From: Megaustenia siamemsis
Taxonomy: Eukaryota > Mollusca > Gastropoda > Stylommatophora > Ariophantidae
NCBI GenBank assembly: GCA_032433765.1
Contig: JAVIAB010000160.1
Location: forward strand, 38,342,223-38,406,222
Direction of reading: 5' to 3'
Length of the DNA: 64,000 nt
Of this stretch, positions 30,494-41,254 are shown one piece after another (the stretch's first letter is position 1; each line of letters begins with the position of its first letter). Made by a program: the position numbers and the translations under genes. The notes under the pieces were generated by a model. That model had not been told where the DNA came from and did not search any database. It saw only the letters and a program-made list of their open reading frames with translations.

Positions 30494-31150
30494 CTGAATA
30501 ATACCTGTTCCTATTGGTGGGAGATATACAAATAAATGAAGAAAAGTAAAAGGTTAATAATATAAGGGCAGAGAAAAATTAAACGATATAAAGGGAGAAA
30601 GAAAGGATTTATAAGATGAAGGACAGATGAATGATTTGACGATATAAGAGGCGACGGAAAAGACTGCTGGGATGAGGGAAATGGAAAGGATTGTCAACGT
30701 GACAGACCAAAGAAATAATCGACGAGATGAGAGCTTTGGGAAAGGACAAATGAAATAAGATTTGTGAAAACAGATTGTCATGATTATGGGAGGCGGGAAG
30801 GATTGATAGATTGAAGGATATGTGAAGAAGATTGTCGAGATGAGGAACTAGGAAAAGATGAACGAGAAATTTGTATGTACGTGGAAGACGATTTGAAGAT
30901 GTTGTACTTACACATAACAAGACTTTAGCAAACACTGGTACTAAAATAAGAGAGATGGAAATATTTGCTTGAAATCAAGAATTATATTGCTACACTAGCT
31001 AGTAATAAATATATTTGTATATGGCTATGAGATATAGAAACTTACATCAGGACTCAAAATGAGAGAAATGCGATGCTACAAATACATTTGTATAGAGACT
31101 ATTGGAAACATGTGTAGGTATATCACAGTGTGTTAAGATAACAGCATCAA
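30494..31150. other. Unassigned purine-rich stretch
   Basis: 30540-30900 is purine-biased on + and has recurring GATTGTC.AGATGAGG-like words (30690, 30775, 30830), suggesting a very old decayed tandem repeat. No gene seen. Confidence 0.35.
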
Positions 31151-31420
31151 GACATGCACAGAGATAGATGGCATGTCTCATGTTTCACGATGAACAGGAC
31201 TAGCAAAGTTAGTTATCCAGAGAACTGTCAACGATCAGAGTGAGGCAGGTCAAAAACGGAGTTTGGAAAGCAGCAAAACACTATGGGTATTCGTAAGTTC
31301 GCAAAGGTCGGCGTAAGACAGAGAAATGTGAGAGATAGTGGTAGCATCAGCACTGATCCAATGATGCAGAGGGCGAAGGCGAAACAAGACTTTGTAAACT
31401 CTAACGAAAGCCAGTAGAAC
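31151..31420 (+). mobile_element. Strongly decayed LINE 3' end, family H-like
   Basis: The + strand gives HMSHVSR*TGLAKLVIQRTV, then a GQKR block, then SSQRSA*DREM. The order matches 28118-28376 ('GLAK..QGTV', 'SQR', 'DRE'). Many stops are present and no tail remains. Confidence 0.5.
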
Positions 31421-31513
31421 GTATCAACGTACATAAATTGAAATGCTGGGATAGTGAAAAAAATGAATATATAAAGATAATTCAGGATAAGAGATCGCGA
31501 GATCGAAGAAGGA

Positions 31514-31536
31514 TATATATATATATATATATATAT
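31514..31536 (+). repeat. (TA)n microsatellite
   Basis: Eleven TA units. Confidence 0.9.
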
Positions 31537-31639
31537 ACGAGGATCTATAAGGATACGGATATACAAATATATAAGTATATAAATATATTGTAATAAGAAA
31601 CTCTTTCTACATATCTTCTCAGCAGGAGGTAAACTGATC

Positions 31640-32250
31640 ATTATCACCAGGTCGCATGCCATTTGCAGAACGTTACATTCATCACAATCCGTCTGAAAGG
31701 ATCTCTGTCTCTAGCCATATCTCCCACAGAACGTTACATTCATCACAGCCCGTCCGTTTGAAAGAATTTCTGTCTAGCCAGATCTCCCATTTCTTCTGTT
31801 GTCATGTTCAAGGTCTCCTTGATGTCTTGAAACCACCTTCTTCTTGTCTGCCAGATGCGTCGCCCAGGAACCGTGCCTTCCAATATTGCTTTTTTTCCAG
31901 CCCGCTGTGTCTTTTGAAGTGGCCAACATATTATAATTTATTATGTAGAATAGTGTTGATAAGCCAGTTCTTTTTAATGTTTAAATCATCTAATATGTCT
32001 TCATTGCTCTTTTCCATTATCCAAGATAGCTTAAAGATTTTTCTGTAGCATTTTGTTTTGAATGAATCGATTATCTTTCTTGCTGTTTGCAGGATTGTCC
32101 ACGATTCACAATCGTATGTTGCTATCGGGAAGATATATGTATTCAGTAATTTGATTTTATTTTGCTGTCTTGCAGGTATTGTGCGACATGTTCCTCATTA
32201 TGTTTATTTTTTGTCTTGCTATTGCTAATCTTCTTTGATCTCTTTCTGGT
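31640..32250 (-). mobile_element. Truncated LINE 3' end, family C
   Basis: Minus strand: LLNTYIFPIATYDCESWTIL, ARKIIDSFKTKCYRKIF, LSWIMEKSNEDILDDLNIKK, NWLINTILH, then YVGHFKRHSGLE. The terminus appears twice because ~64 bp (AACGTTACATTCATCACA...TCTCCCA on +) is tandemly duplicated at 31668-31790. The relative at 44285-44912 (+) is single at this point and ends in (ATG)n. Confidence 0.8.
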
Positions 32251-32597
32251 ACAGTAATATAGATATCAAAACAGGGACATCTAAAAAGTGGTGAAATAGA
32301 ACGTCTATACTATATTTGCAAACCCTCAACTTGGCTACACCACAATTTGGACACGCTGCAACGTCTACACAACACGAAACTATTGATAACGGCAACACCC
32401 TCGACACACAGCTCAGTACTTACGCTCTTGGTCTGACTCGTGTGAAGTACTTTGGAGCGGACATAGCTAAGTGTCAATTGTTCTTATTAAGAACACACGC
32501 ACTGTGTTTGTGTCACGGGTCACGTAGTAACACGTTTGTAATATAATAATAGCTATCACCATCATGTGCCGTACATTGGTGTTTAATTCATTTAACA
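32251..32597. other. Unassigned ~350 bp
   Basis: A 76-codon + frame (32316-32546) shows no domain I recognise, and the opposite strand is also open. No support for a gene. Confidence 0.35.
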
Positions 32598-35500
32598 ACT
32601 CTCTCTGGTCTCTCCCTAGTCTTTCTGTCTCTCTAGTCTCCCTCTGTCTCTCTCACTAGTCTACCTAAATCTCTGTCTGTCTCTCTCACTAGTCTACATT
32701 ACTTTCTGTATCTCTCACTAGTCTACATAACTTTCTGTCTCTCTCACTAGTCTACATAACTTTCTGTCTCTCTCACTAGTCTACATAACTTTCTGTCTCT
32801 CTCACTAGTCTACATAACTTTCTGTCTCTCTCACTAGTCTACATAACTTTCTGTCTCTCTCACTAGTCTACATAACTTTCTGTCTCTCTCACTAGTCTAC
32901 ATAACTTTCTGTCTCTCTCACTAGTCTACATAACTTTCTGTCTCTCTCACTAGTCTACCTAACTCCCTGTCTCTCTAGTCTCCCTCTGTCTCTTTCTATC
33001 TTCCTCACTAGTCTACCTAATTCTCTGTCTCTCTAGTTTCCCTCTGTCTCTTTCTGTCTCTCTCACTAGTCTACCTAACTCCCTGTCTCTCTAGTCTCCC
33101 TCTGTCTCTTTCTGTCTCTCTCACTAGTCTACCTAACTCCCTGTCTCTTTAGTCTCCCTCTGTCTCTTTCTATCTTCCTCACTAGTCTACTTAACTTCCT
33201 GTCTCTCTAGTCTCCCTCTGTCTCTTTCTATCTCTCTCACTAGTCTACTTAACTCACTGTCTCTCTAGTCTCCCTCTGTCTCTTTCTATCTCTCTCACTA
33301 GTCTACTTAACTCACTGTCTCTCTAGTCTCCTTCTGTCTCTTTCTATCTCTCTCACTAGTCTACTTAACTCACTGTCTCTCTAGTCTCCCTCTGTCTCTT
33401 TCTATCTCTCTCACTAGTCTACTTAACTCACTGTCTCTCTAGTCTCCCTCTGTCTCTTTCTATCTCTCTCACTAGTCTACTTAACTCACTGTCTCTCTAG
33501 TCTCCCTCTGTCTCTTTCTATCTCTCTCACTAGTCTACTTAACTCACTGTCTCTCTAGTCTCCCTCTGTCTCTTTCTATCTCTCTCACTAGTCTACTTAA
33601 CTCACTGTCTCTCTAGTCTCCCTCTGTCTCTTTCTATCTCTCTCACTAGTCTACTTAACTCACTGTCTCTCTAGTCTCCCTCTGTCTCTTTCTATCTCTC
33701 TCACTAGTCTACTTAACTCACTGTCTCTCTAGTCTCCCTCTGTCTCTTTCTATCTCTCTCACTAGTCTACTTAACTCACTGTCTCTCTAGTCTCCCTCTG
33801 TCTCTTTCTATCTCTCTCACTAGTCTACTTAACTCCCTGTCTCTCTAGTCTCCCTCTGTCTCTTTCTATCTCTCTCACTAGTCTACTTAACTCACTGTCT
33901 CTCTAGTCTCCCTCTGTCTCTTTCTATCTCTCTCACTAGTCTACTTAACTCACTGTCTCTCTAGTCTCCCTCTGTCTCTTTCTATCTCTCTCACTAGTCT
34001 ACTTAACTCACTGTCTCTCTAGTCTCCCTCTGTCTCTTTCTATCTCTCTCTCACTAGTCTACTTAACTCACTGTCTCTCTAGTCTCCCTCTGTCTCTTTC
34101 TATCTCTCTCACTAGTCTACTTAACTCACTGTCTCTCTAGTCTCCCTCTGTCTCTTTCTATCTCTCTCACTAGTCTACTTAACTCACTGTCTCTCTAGTC
34201 TCCCTCTGTCTCTTTCTATCTCTCTCACTAGTCTACTTAACTCACTGTCTCTCTAGTCTCCCTCTGTCTCTTTCTATCTCTCTCACTAGTCTACTTAACT
34301 CACTGTCTCTCTAGTCTCCCTCTGTCTCTTTCTATCTCTCTCACTAGTCTACTTAACTCACTGTCTCTCTAGTCTCCCTCTGTCTCTTTCTATCTCTCTC
34401 ACTAGTCTACTTAACTCACTGTCTCTCTAGTCTCCCTCTGTCTCTTTCTATCTCTCTCACTAGTCTACTTAACTCACTGTCTCTCTAGTCTTCCTCTGTC
34501 TCTTTCTATCTCTCTCACTAGTCTACTTAACTCACTGTCTCTCTAGTCTCCCTCTGTCTCTTTCTATCTCTCTCACTAGTCTACTTAACTCACTGTCTCT
34601 CTAGTCTTCCTCTGTCTCTTTCTATCTCTCTCACTAGTCTACTTAACTCACTGTCTCTCTAGTCTCCCTCTGTCTCTTTCTATCTCTCTCACTAGTCTAC
34701 TTAACTCACTGTCTCTCTAGTCTCCCTCTGTCTCTTTCTATCTCTCTCACTAGTCTACTTAACTCACTGTCTCTCTAGTCTCCCTCTGTCTCTTTCTATC
34801 TCTCTCACATTACTCTACTTAACTCACTGTCTCTCTAGTCTCCCTCTGTCTCTTTCTATCTCTCTCACTAGTCTACTTAACTCACTGTCTCTCTAGTCTC
34901 CCTCTGTCTCTTTCTATCTCTCTCACTAGTCTACTTAACTCACTGTCTCTCTAGTCTCCCTCTGTCTCTTTCTATCTCTCTCACTAGTCTACTTAACTCA
35001 CTGTCTCTCTAGTCTCCCTCTGTCTCTTTCTATCTCTCTCACTAGTCTACTTAACTCACTGTCTCTCTAGTCTCCCTCTGTCTCTTTCTATCTCTCTCAC
35101 TAGTCTACTTAACTCACTGTCTCTCTAGTCTCCCTCTGTCTCTTTCTATCTCTCTCACTAGTCTACTTAACTCACTGTCTCTCTAGTCTCCCTCTGTCTC
35201 TTTCTATCTCTCTCACTAGTCTACTTAACTCACTGTCTCTCTAGTCTCCCTCTGTCTCTTTCTATCTCTCTCACTAGTCTACTTAACTCACTGTCTCTCT
35301 AGTCTCCCTCTGTCTCTTTCTATCTCTCTCACTAGTTTCTTAACTCATTGTCTCTCTAGTCTCCCTCTGTCTCTTTCTATCTCTCTCACTAGTCTACTTA
35401 ACTCACTGTCTCTCTAGTCTCCCTCTGTCTCTTTCTATCTCTCTCACTAGTCTACTTAACTCACTGTCTCTCTAGTCTCCCTCTGTCTCTTTCTATCTCT

Positions 35501-36430
35501 CTCACTAGTCTACTTAACTCACTGTCTCTCTAGTCTCCCTCTGTCTCTTTCTATCTCTCTCACTAGTCTACTTAACTCACTGTCTCTCTAGTCTCCCTCT
35601 GTCTCTTTCTATCTCTCTCACTAGTCTACTTAACTCACTGTCTCTCTAGTCTCCCTCTGTCTCTTTCTATCTCTCTCACTAGTCTACTTAACTCACTGTC
35701 TCTCTAGTCTCCCTCTGTCTCTTTCTATCTCTCTCACTAGTCTACTTAACTCACTGTCTCTCTAGTCTCCCTCTGTCTCTTTCTATCTCTCTCACTAGTC
35801 TACTTAACTCACTGTCTCTCTAGTCTCCCTCTGTCTCTTTCTATCTCTCTCACTAGTCTACTTAACTCACTGTCTCTCTAGTCTCCCTCTGTCTCTTTCT
35901 ATCTCTCTCACTAGTCTACTTAACTCACTGTCTCTCTAGTCTCCCTCTGTCTCTTTCTATCTCTCTCACTAGTCTACTTAACTCACTGTCTCTCTAGTCT
36001 CCCTCTGTCTCTTTCTATCTCTCTCACTAGTCTACTTAACTCACTGTCTCTCTAGTCTCCCTCTGTCTCTTTCTATCTCTCTCACTAGTCTACTTAACTC
36101 ACTGTCTCTCTAGTCTCCCTCTGTCTCTTTCTATCTCTCTTACTAGTCTACCTAACCCTCTGTTCCTCTCACTAGTCTACCTAACCCTCTGTTCCTCTCA
36201 CTAGTCTACCTAACCCTCTGTTCCTCTCACTAGTCTACCTAACCCTCTGTTCCTCTCACTAGTCTACCTAACCCTCTGTTCCTCTCACTAGTCTACCTAA
36301 CCCTCTGTTCCTCTCACTATCTACCTAACCCTCCGTTCCTCTCACTAGTTTAGCTAACTCTCTGTCTGTCTACTCTCCTTCTGTCTCTTTCTGTCACTCT
36401 CACAAGTCTAACAAACTCCCTGTCTCTCAA
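32598..36430 (+). repeat. Pyrimidine-rich satellite: 29-bp monomers flanking a 58-bp dimeric core
   Basis: The core (~33210-36135) has about 50 copies of a 58-bp unit. Each unit is two diverged 29-bp halves: one containing CACTAGTCTACTTAACTCAC, the other containing TCTAGTCTCCCTCTGTCTCT. The left flank (32690-32960) is monomeric 29-bp repeats with CACTAGTCTACATAACTTTC. The right flank (36140-36345) is monomeric 29-bp repeats with CACTAGTCTACCTAACCCTC. The core is very homogeneous. It is almost purely pyrimidine with regular CTAG stops, so no long frame is open on +. Confidence 0.97.
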
Positions 36431-36436
36431 TCTAAA

Positions 36437-36530
36437 GATACTATCCAGTCTGGCCAGGCGAGTAGGGATCGAGAAGAGCGCAAATGTAGATTCTTATAAA
36501 CATAATAACCACAACACACTACACATGCAC
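36437..36530 (+). repeat. Dispersed repeat R, short remnant at satellite edge
   Basis: CAGTCTGGCCAGGCGAGTAG GGATCGAGAAG, then GCGCAAATGTA and ACCACAACACACTAC, matches R (40370-40500) with an internal deletion. It abuts the 29/58-bp satellite directly. Confidence 0.6.
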
Positions 36531-36542
36531 CTATTAAAAATA

Positions 36543-36890
36543 TGCAGTTTCCTCATATTCCAATTCGGGCTTGTTGCGGATGCTACTGAGTTAGGAAGTG
36601 CTCTGTGCACACCGTGAGTTGTGTGTTTCATCCATTTTGATCATGTTTCGATATTCCAATTGTTTACGATGAATGATGATATCGTATGACAGGGAACAGT
36701 TGGCTGTGTTCATTTTCTGCGCGGTTTCGCCTTATGTCTTTAGGCGTGTGCTGATACTGCTATAATGGGGAATACAGCTACCATTCTTTGTTTTGGAGAT
36801 GAGTTAGTAATTCGGATGATTCCACTGGCACGGGCGGTTGAGCAATTATGGATTTTAATTCGTTTGCATTGATCCCGGGGACTTCCATAA
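36543..36890 (+). repeat. Left arm of a long inverted repeat
   Basis: The 348-bp arm starts TGCAGTTTCCTCATATTCCA and ends ACTTCCATAA. Its reverse complement matches 37669-38012 at about 90% by eye, with small indels. No transposase or terminal motif is seen in the arm, and its 82-codon minus frame is not conserved in the other arm. Confidence 0.88.
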
Positions 36891-37021
36891 GCGAAGAACA
36901 ACAGAAGCAAAGAACTATTAAACGTCACTGTAAGGGGTGGCAATGAAAGAGAGATTGTTGAGTAAACACAGAAGAAACAGAAATACACACACTACTAGTT
37001 TTAAAGATGTTTCCTAGTGTA
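36891..37021. other. Loop DNA of the inverted repeat
   Basis: 131 bp of unassigned sequence between the left arm and the LINE A terminus. Confidence 0.4.
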
Positions 37022-37657
37022 TTTCATTCAATGAGTGCCGTCTCCGCATCGAAGGTTGGCTACCTCGAAGCGCCATTTCGCTTTGTCTCTTGCTTTGATA
37101 GTGCAGGTTGTCATAGGCTGGCTTGTCCATCTTTTGATGTAACTCGTCCATGTTAGTCTTAGTCTTCCTTTGTCTCTCTTATCTTGTAAGTTATTTTCCT
37201 TTCCAAGATTACTCTTAGTAGGTTGTTGTGCCTTTTATCGTGCCCCCAAAATCTCTTTTGTCTTGTTTGAATTATGTTTAGTAGTTCTCTTTTCATTTCT
37301 AGTTGTTTTAAGACTTCATTGTTTGCTTTCTTTTTTTTTCATCCAATTCTTATATTCTTCTATATATCCACATTTCAAAGACTTCAATTTTGTGTTCTAT
37401 TTTCTTGTCTAATGTCCTTGTTTCTGCACCATACAGGAATATTGAGAAGATATAACAGTTCACTATTCTTAGTTTTAGCCCTGGTATTATTTGTTTTGAT
37501 GTTAGTATTTTTTTAACGGCATTAAAATTACTTTTTTGCCTTCCCTATTCTTTTATTTATTTCAGTTTTACATTTTCCATCACTGGTTATAGTATGTCCA
37601 AGGTAGTTGTAGCTCTGAACTGCCTCCAGGTTTATTCCTTCAACTTTGATATTTGGT
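37022..37657 (-). mobile_element. Truncated LINE 3' end, family A, inside the inverted-repeat loop
   Basis: Minus strand from ~37657: IKVEGINLEAVQSYNYLGHT, ITSDGKCKTEINKRIG, LKLRIVNCYIFSIFLYGAET, then LKQLEMKRELLNIIQTRQKR and a terminus GGAGACGGCACTCAT at 37022-37036. It matches 24345-24916 along its whole length. The (ATG)n tail is reduced to CATTCA on +. Confidence 0.85.
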
Positions 37658-37668
37658 TGGTTATTTGG

Positions 37669-38012
37669 TTATGGAAGGCCCGGTATCACTGCAAACAAAT
37701 TAAAATCCATAATTGCTCAACCGCCCGTGCCAGTGGAATCATCCGAATTACTAACTAATCTCCCAAACAAAGAAAGGTAGCTGTAGTCCCCATCATAGCA
37801 GTCTCAGCACACGCCAAAAGACATAAGGCGAAACCGCACATAAAGTGAACACGGCGAACTGTTTCCTGTCATACGATATCAGCATTCATCGTAAGCAATT
37901 GGAATATCGGAACATGATCAAAACGGATGAAACACACAGCTCACGGTGTGCACAGAGCACTTAACTCAGTAGCTCCTGCAACAAGCCGGACTTGGAATAT
38001 GAGGAAACTGCA
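37669..38012 (-). repeat. Right arm of the long inverted repeat
   Basis: Starts TTATGGAAGGCCCGGTATCA and ends ATATGAGGAAACTGCA. It is the inverted partner of 36543-36890. Confidence 0.88.
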
Positions 38013-38394
38013 GCAAGGAACACTTTTCAGACATAGCCTTCAATGGTTCCTGCCGCCTATCCACCATATTGCCCGAAGTTCACGTCCTCCTGAAAATGAT
38101 GATCGTCATAGTATTTAAATGTATAGCGCTTGATGATGTTAGGTCATCGTGTTTAACTCCAACTCCGAACATACAAAACACAGTTCGTCGTCAACTTTGA
38201 TATTTTCTCTAGCATGTTTAGTTGCAATAATGTCATAAAGGGAATAACCTACTGAACGTCGACGAGCCAGGCTAGAGTATTTAGATGTGATGAAATCAGT
38301 GCCATTCCTTGCTGTTATTACCGTTCCCACGCTCAGTGAGGTTCTCACATTCCCACCTTGGTCGACTGGAGAGTGTCAAACTGTGATTAAAACC
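38013..38394. other. Unassigned ~380 bp
   Basis: A 69-codon minus frame has no recognisable motif. No element signature. Confidence 0.3.
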
Positions 38395-39420
38395 CCATAG
38401 GGGGCTGGGTGGTCTGGGGGTAACACGCCGACCTCTGGACAAGAAAATCTCGGTTTCGAATTCCATCACAGATGTGGAAAAGTTGAAATGAAAAAGTAAT
38501 TCTTGGTATCTTTGTGGCTTTACCCTCCATCATCTAGTCTCTGGTTGAGTGAGATCGGGTACCTAACTTTCTTGGTTTCTTTGTGGCTTTACCCTCAATC
38601 ATCTAGTCTCTGGTTGAGTGAGATCGGGTACCTAACTTTCTTGGTTTCTTTGTGGCTTTACCCTCCATCATCTAGTCTCTGGTTGAGTGAGATCGGGTAC
38701 CTAACTTTCTTGGTTTCTTTGTGGCTTTACCCTCAATCATCTAGTCTCTGGTTGAGTGAGATCGGGTACCTAACTTTCTTGTTTCTTTGTGGCTTTACCC
38801 TCCATCATCTAGTCTCTGGTTGAGTGAGATCGGTTACCTAACTTTCTTGGTTTCTTTGTGGCTTTACCCTCCATCATCTAGTCTCTGGTTGAGTGAGATC
38901 GGGTACCTAACTTTCTTGTTTCTTTGTGGCTTTACCCTCCATCATCTAGTCTCTGGTTGAGTGAGATCGGATACCTAACTTTCTTTGTTTCTTTATGGCT
39001 TTACCCTCCATCATCTAGTCTCTGGTTGAGTGAGATCGGATACCTAACCTTCTCGGATAACGGCGAAAAACAGGAGGCCCCATGTGCATTCTGCGCACGT
39101 TAAAGATCCCTTATCAGTTGGAAATCGGAAAAAGAGTACGCCTAAAATTGCAGCTGATCTGTCAAAATTAATAGGAAAAAATCTACCGAAAACATTAAAA
39201 TTGTCGACGATAAAAATATGAAAGTATCTATGAATTAGGAGAATATCTGCCTGTATGGCGGGGAACACCTAGCACCCTGCTGCTGGCGTAAACAATAGGA
39301 AAAAGGTTATTTTCACACAAAAGTCCCTCTGGACTTTGCTAGTGATATAAAGCTGGCGAACGCAGAAGACAACAAACCCCAATAATTTTAGTCGTTAGAT
39401 GAATACGATAACCACTAAAC
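38395..39420 (+). mobile_element. tRNA-headed SINE (family 8) with internally expanded body
   Basis: The head has an A-box-like GGTGGTCTGGGGGTAA (near 38408) and a B-box-like CGGTTTCGAATTCC (near 38451). After ~45 bp the body enters eight 69-bp repeats, then resumes with GGATAACGGCGAAAAACAGG and GCGCACGTTAAAGATCCCTT. It ends around CCTCTGGACTTTGCTAG and GCTGGCGAACGCAG. The last two blocks resemble the end of the SINE at 43215-43452, so the right boundary is supported by a second copy. A single-copy version would be ordinary SINE length. Confidence 0.6.
38497..39048 (+). repeat. 69-bp tandem repeat (8 units) within the SINE
   Basis: The unit contains TTTGTGGCTTTACCCTCCAT, CTAGTCTCTGGTTGAGTGAG and ATCGGGTACCTAACTTTC. 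One-base slips (TTGTTTC for TTGGTTTC) occur in two units. Because 69 is a multiple of three, a 23-residue period frame is open over several units. This is incidental. Confidence 0.95.
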
Positions 39421-39654
39421 TGCTGACGTGCTTTCTTTAAATATATATTTTAAAGGTTCTAAAAATAGCCCATATTTGCCCCCTTGCTTGCTTGGCGGTT
39501 TTAACACTAAGAGCGTACACAGAGAGAAAGTTGTTGATGCCCTTCAATTAACAAAAGGAGCACTGTAATGGAAATGAACAAACTTTTGCATCAGTTATAT
39601 CTTTTTCTTTATCAATGATGAGTACACGATCATTACAGCACATTATGAAAACGG
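39421..39654. other. Unassigned spacer
   Basis: No feature recognised. Confidence 0.3.
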
Positions 39655-39948
39655 CATTTGTCGTCAGTAAAAAAAAAACAGTAAAGAGCCCCCGTTGCGC
39701 CAAGTGGCGTAAAGGGAATATGGTGTTAGTGACCATAAATTTTACAGACTTTCGGCACATGGTTTTTGGGGTAATGTGGTCCGTATTATACCGTATTATG
39801 TCGCTTTACTTTCTCAGAAAAAAATCCGATACCCATTTAAGGCTGGGTGAACCCGGAAGCCGTCTGTTGGCATCGACCCTTACCTCTTGTCCTTTGTAGT
39901 CCAGTTCACTAACCACTGATCTATCGCGACTCCCATTTGTCGTCAGTA
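39655..39948 (-). mobile_element. SINE-1, full length, with 15-bp target duplication
   Basis: The element occupies 39670-39933 on the minus strand. The identical 15-bp repeat CATTTGTCGTCAGTA flanks it at 39655-39669 and 39934-39948. On the minus strand it opens GGGAGTCGCGATAG, has an A-box region AGATCAGTGGTTAGTG and the shared GGGTATCGGATTTTTT core, and ends GGGCTCTTTACTG followed by a run of T. The perfect target duplication implies a fairly recent insertion by target-primed reverse transcription. Confidence 0.93.
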
Positions 39949-40223
39949 CATCACAGTATAGAGAGCCTCGTGACGTCATGGCTACACCTCTCGCATGCTG
40001 ATCTGAAGGTTCGGAGTTCAATTCTAGTTGAGGATTTTTAAAAAAAATCATCTTCAAATGCGTACCAGAAAATTCTGCGGGAAAGAAGGGATGAGAGAAA
40101 TGGAACTGGCCATTCTCAGGTCATCAAGGTGAGCGAGGCTTAGCACAGTGATGTCACTAACACTTCATTACCCAAAAGTAATTGCTAAAGGGCTATTTTT
40201 CTTTTCAACTTACATCACAATAT
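39947..40223 (+). mobile_element. SINE family 5 with near-perfect target duplication
   Basis: Flanked by TACATCACAGTAT (39947-39959) and TACATCACAATAT (40211-40223), one mismatch. The body has a B-box-like GGAGTTCAATTCTAGTTG near 40014, then ATGCGTACCAGAAAATTCTG CGGGAAAG (a version of the core also seen in SINE-1), TCACTAACACTTCATTACCC, and a T-rich end CTATTTTTCTTTTC. The A-box side is weak. Confidence 0.7.
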
Positions 40224-40605
40224 GGAGACGAAGGCGTGCCTCCCAGCACAAGAGCTGGAAGTTGTGAGCGACCCACAGCTGATAGCTTGCGCCAGGATCG
40301 GTGAACCAAAACCATCCAGACCCTTCTCCGCCTCTCCGTGGTGCTTCCAGTAACAGACTAACTAACCTGTCTAGTCTGGCCAAGCGTGCAAGGATCGAAG
40401 AGGGAAGACAACCCGTACTCAAAAATGTCGTGCTGAAGTCGGATGTGTTGGGCCGAAAGGCGCAAATATAACAGTTATACTGCAAACCACAACACAACGC
40501 AGACACGTCCACTTAACGTCCTTTTAAGGACGGATGACGAAGAGGAATTCTACAGTCTACGAACACTCTAGAATACTTTAGCCATCGGGCGAACGCAAGC
40601 ACATC
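40216..40605 (+). repeat. Dispersed repeat R, copy 2 (best preserved)
   Basis: Full-length partner of 8615-8997, about 85-90% identical by eye. It carries the segment CAGTAACAGACTAACTAACC TGTCTAGTCTGGCC near 40348-40382, which is the apparent source of the satellite monomers. The minus strand is open for 100 codons (40512-40210), and its latter half reads GSGWFWFTDPGASYQLW. I do not recognise a domain. Confidence 0.85.
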
Positions 40606-40796
40606 ACAAAATACCCTGACGTCAAAACGAGCATCTTCTTGTTTAAAGACACAATGATCCAACTTTGTTCATTTACAAACACAATTATATCCTTTGACCT
40701 CCAGAGAAAGCATCTGTTCTCTCCTTAAGAATGGCATATTTCCAATTTCCCAGTTTAGTTTTCTCTTCAATCTAGCCCCTTGTAAAAAATAAAGTT
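40606..40796. other. Spacer
   Basis: Nothing recognised. Confidence 0.3.
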
Positions 40797-40865
40797 AAAG
40801 AAAGAAAGAAAAGAAGAAAGAAAGAAAGAAAGAAAGAAAAAAGAAAGAAAGAAAGAAAGAAAGAA
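40797..40865 (+). repeat. (AAAG)n microsatellite
   Basis: About 16 GAAA units with minor interruptions. Confidence 0.95.
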
Positions 40866-40939
40866 ATGCCCTCGTCGCCACCTGTACCGTTGTGCCGTAT
40901 ATAAGATATGATGTAACCCGTCCGCACTTTTAGACCGTC

Positions 40940-41125
40940 GGCAAAGTTTAGGATCACGTTTTCAGCATTACGTTAGTGCCGTCATTCGTACTCAGAAAAA
41001 TCAGGTACCCATTTATGTCTGAGTAAATCTAAAAGTCAATTAAATTATCAGGATTAAACTACGCCTACCCCCAATATTCTTGTTGGAGCATGTCAATAAC
41101 CACTAGTCTATAGCGCCACTATGAA
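40940..41125 (-). mobile_element. tRNA-headed SINE, family 3, decayed
   Basis: Minus strand: A-box-like ATAGACTAGTGGTTATTG near 41115 and a weak B box GTAGTTTAATCCTG near 41058. The core ATAAATGGGTACCTGATTTT TCTGAG lies near 41010-40990. The core is nearly that of SINE-1, while the head differs. Confidence 0.55.
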
Positions 41126-41254
41126 ACTGTTCTTGATTTGCTAGACCTTAGGATCGCTCGACTGCGTGGAGAGAAGAAACATGTTGCATGGGCAACAACT
41201 TGTCGCTTTCATTTCTGTCACAGCTCGCGCCCTGGAGAGATCACTCCAGCTCCC

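Noticed and set aside
32598..36430. Calling the 58-bp array a centromeric satellite
   Set aside because: The layout is suggestive, but a 3.8-kb array without chromosomal position or CENP-A data does not support it.
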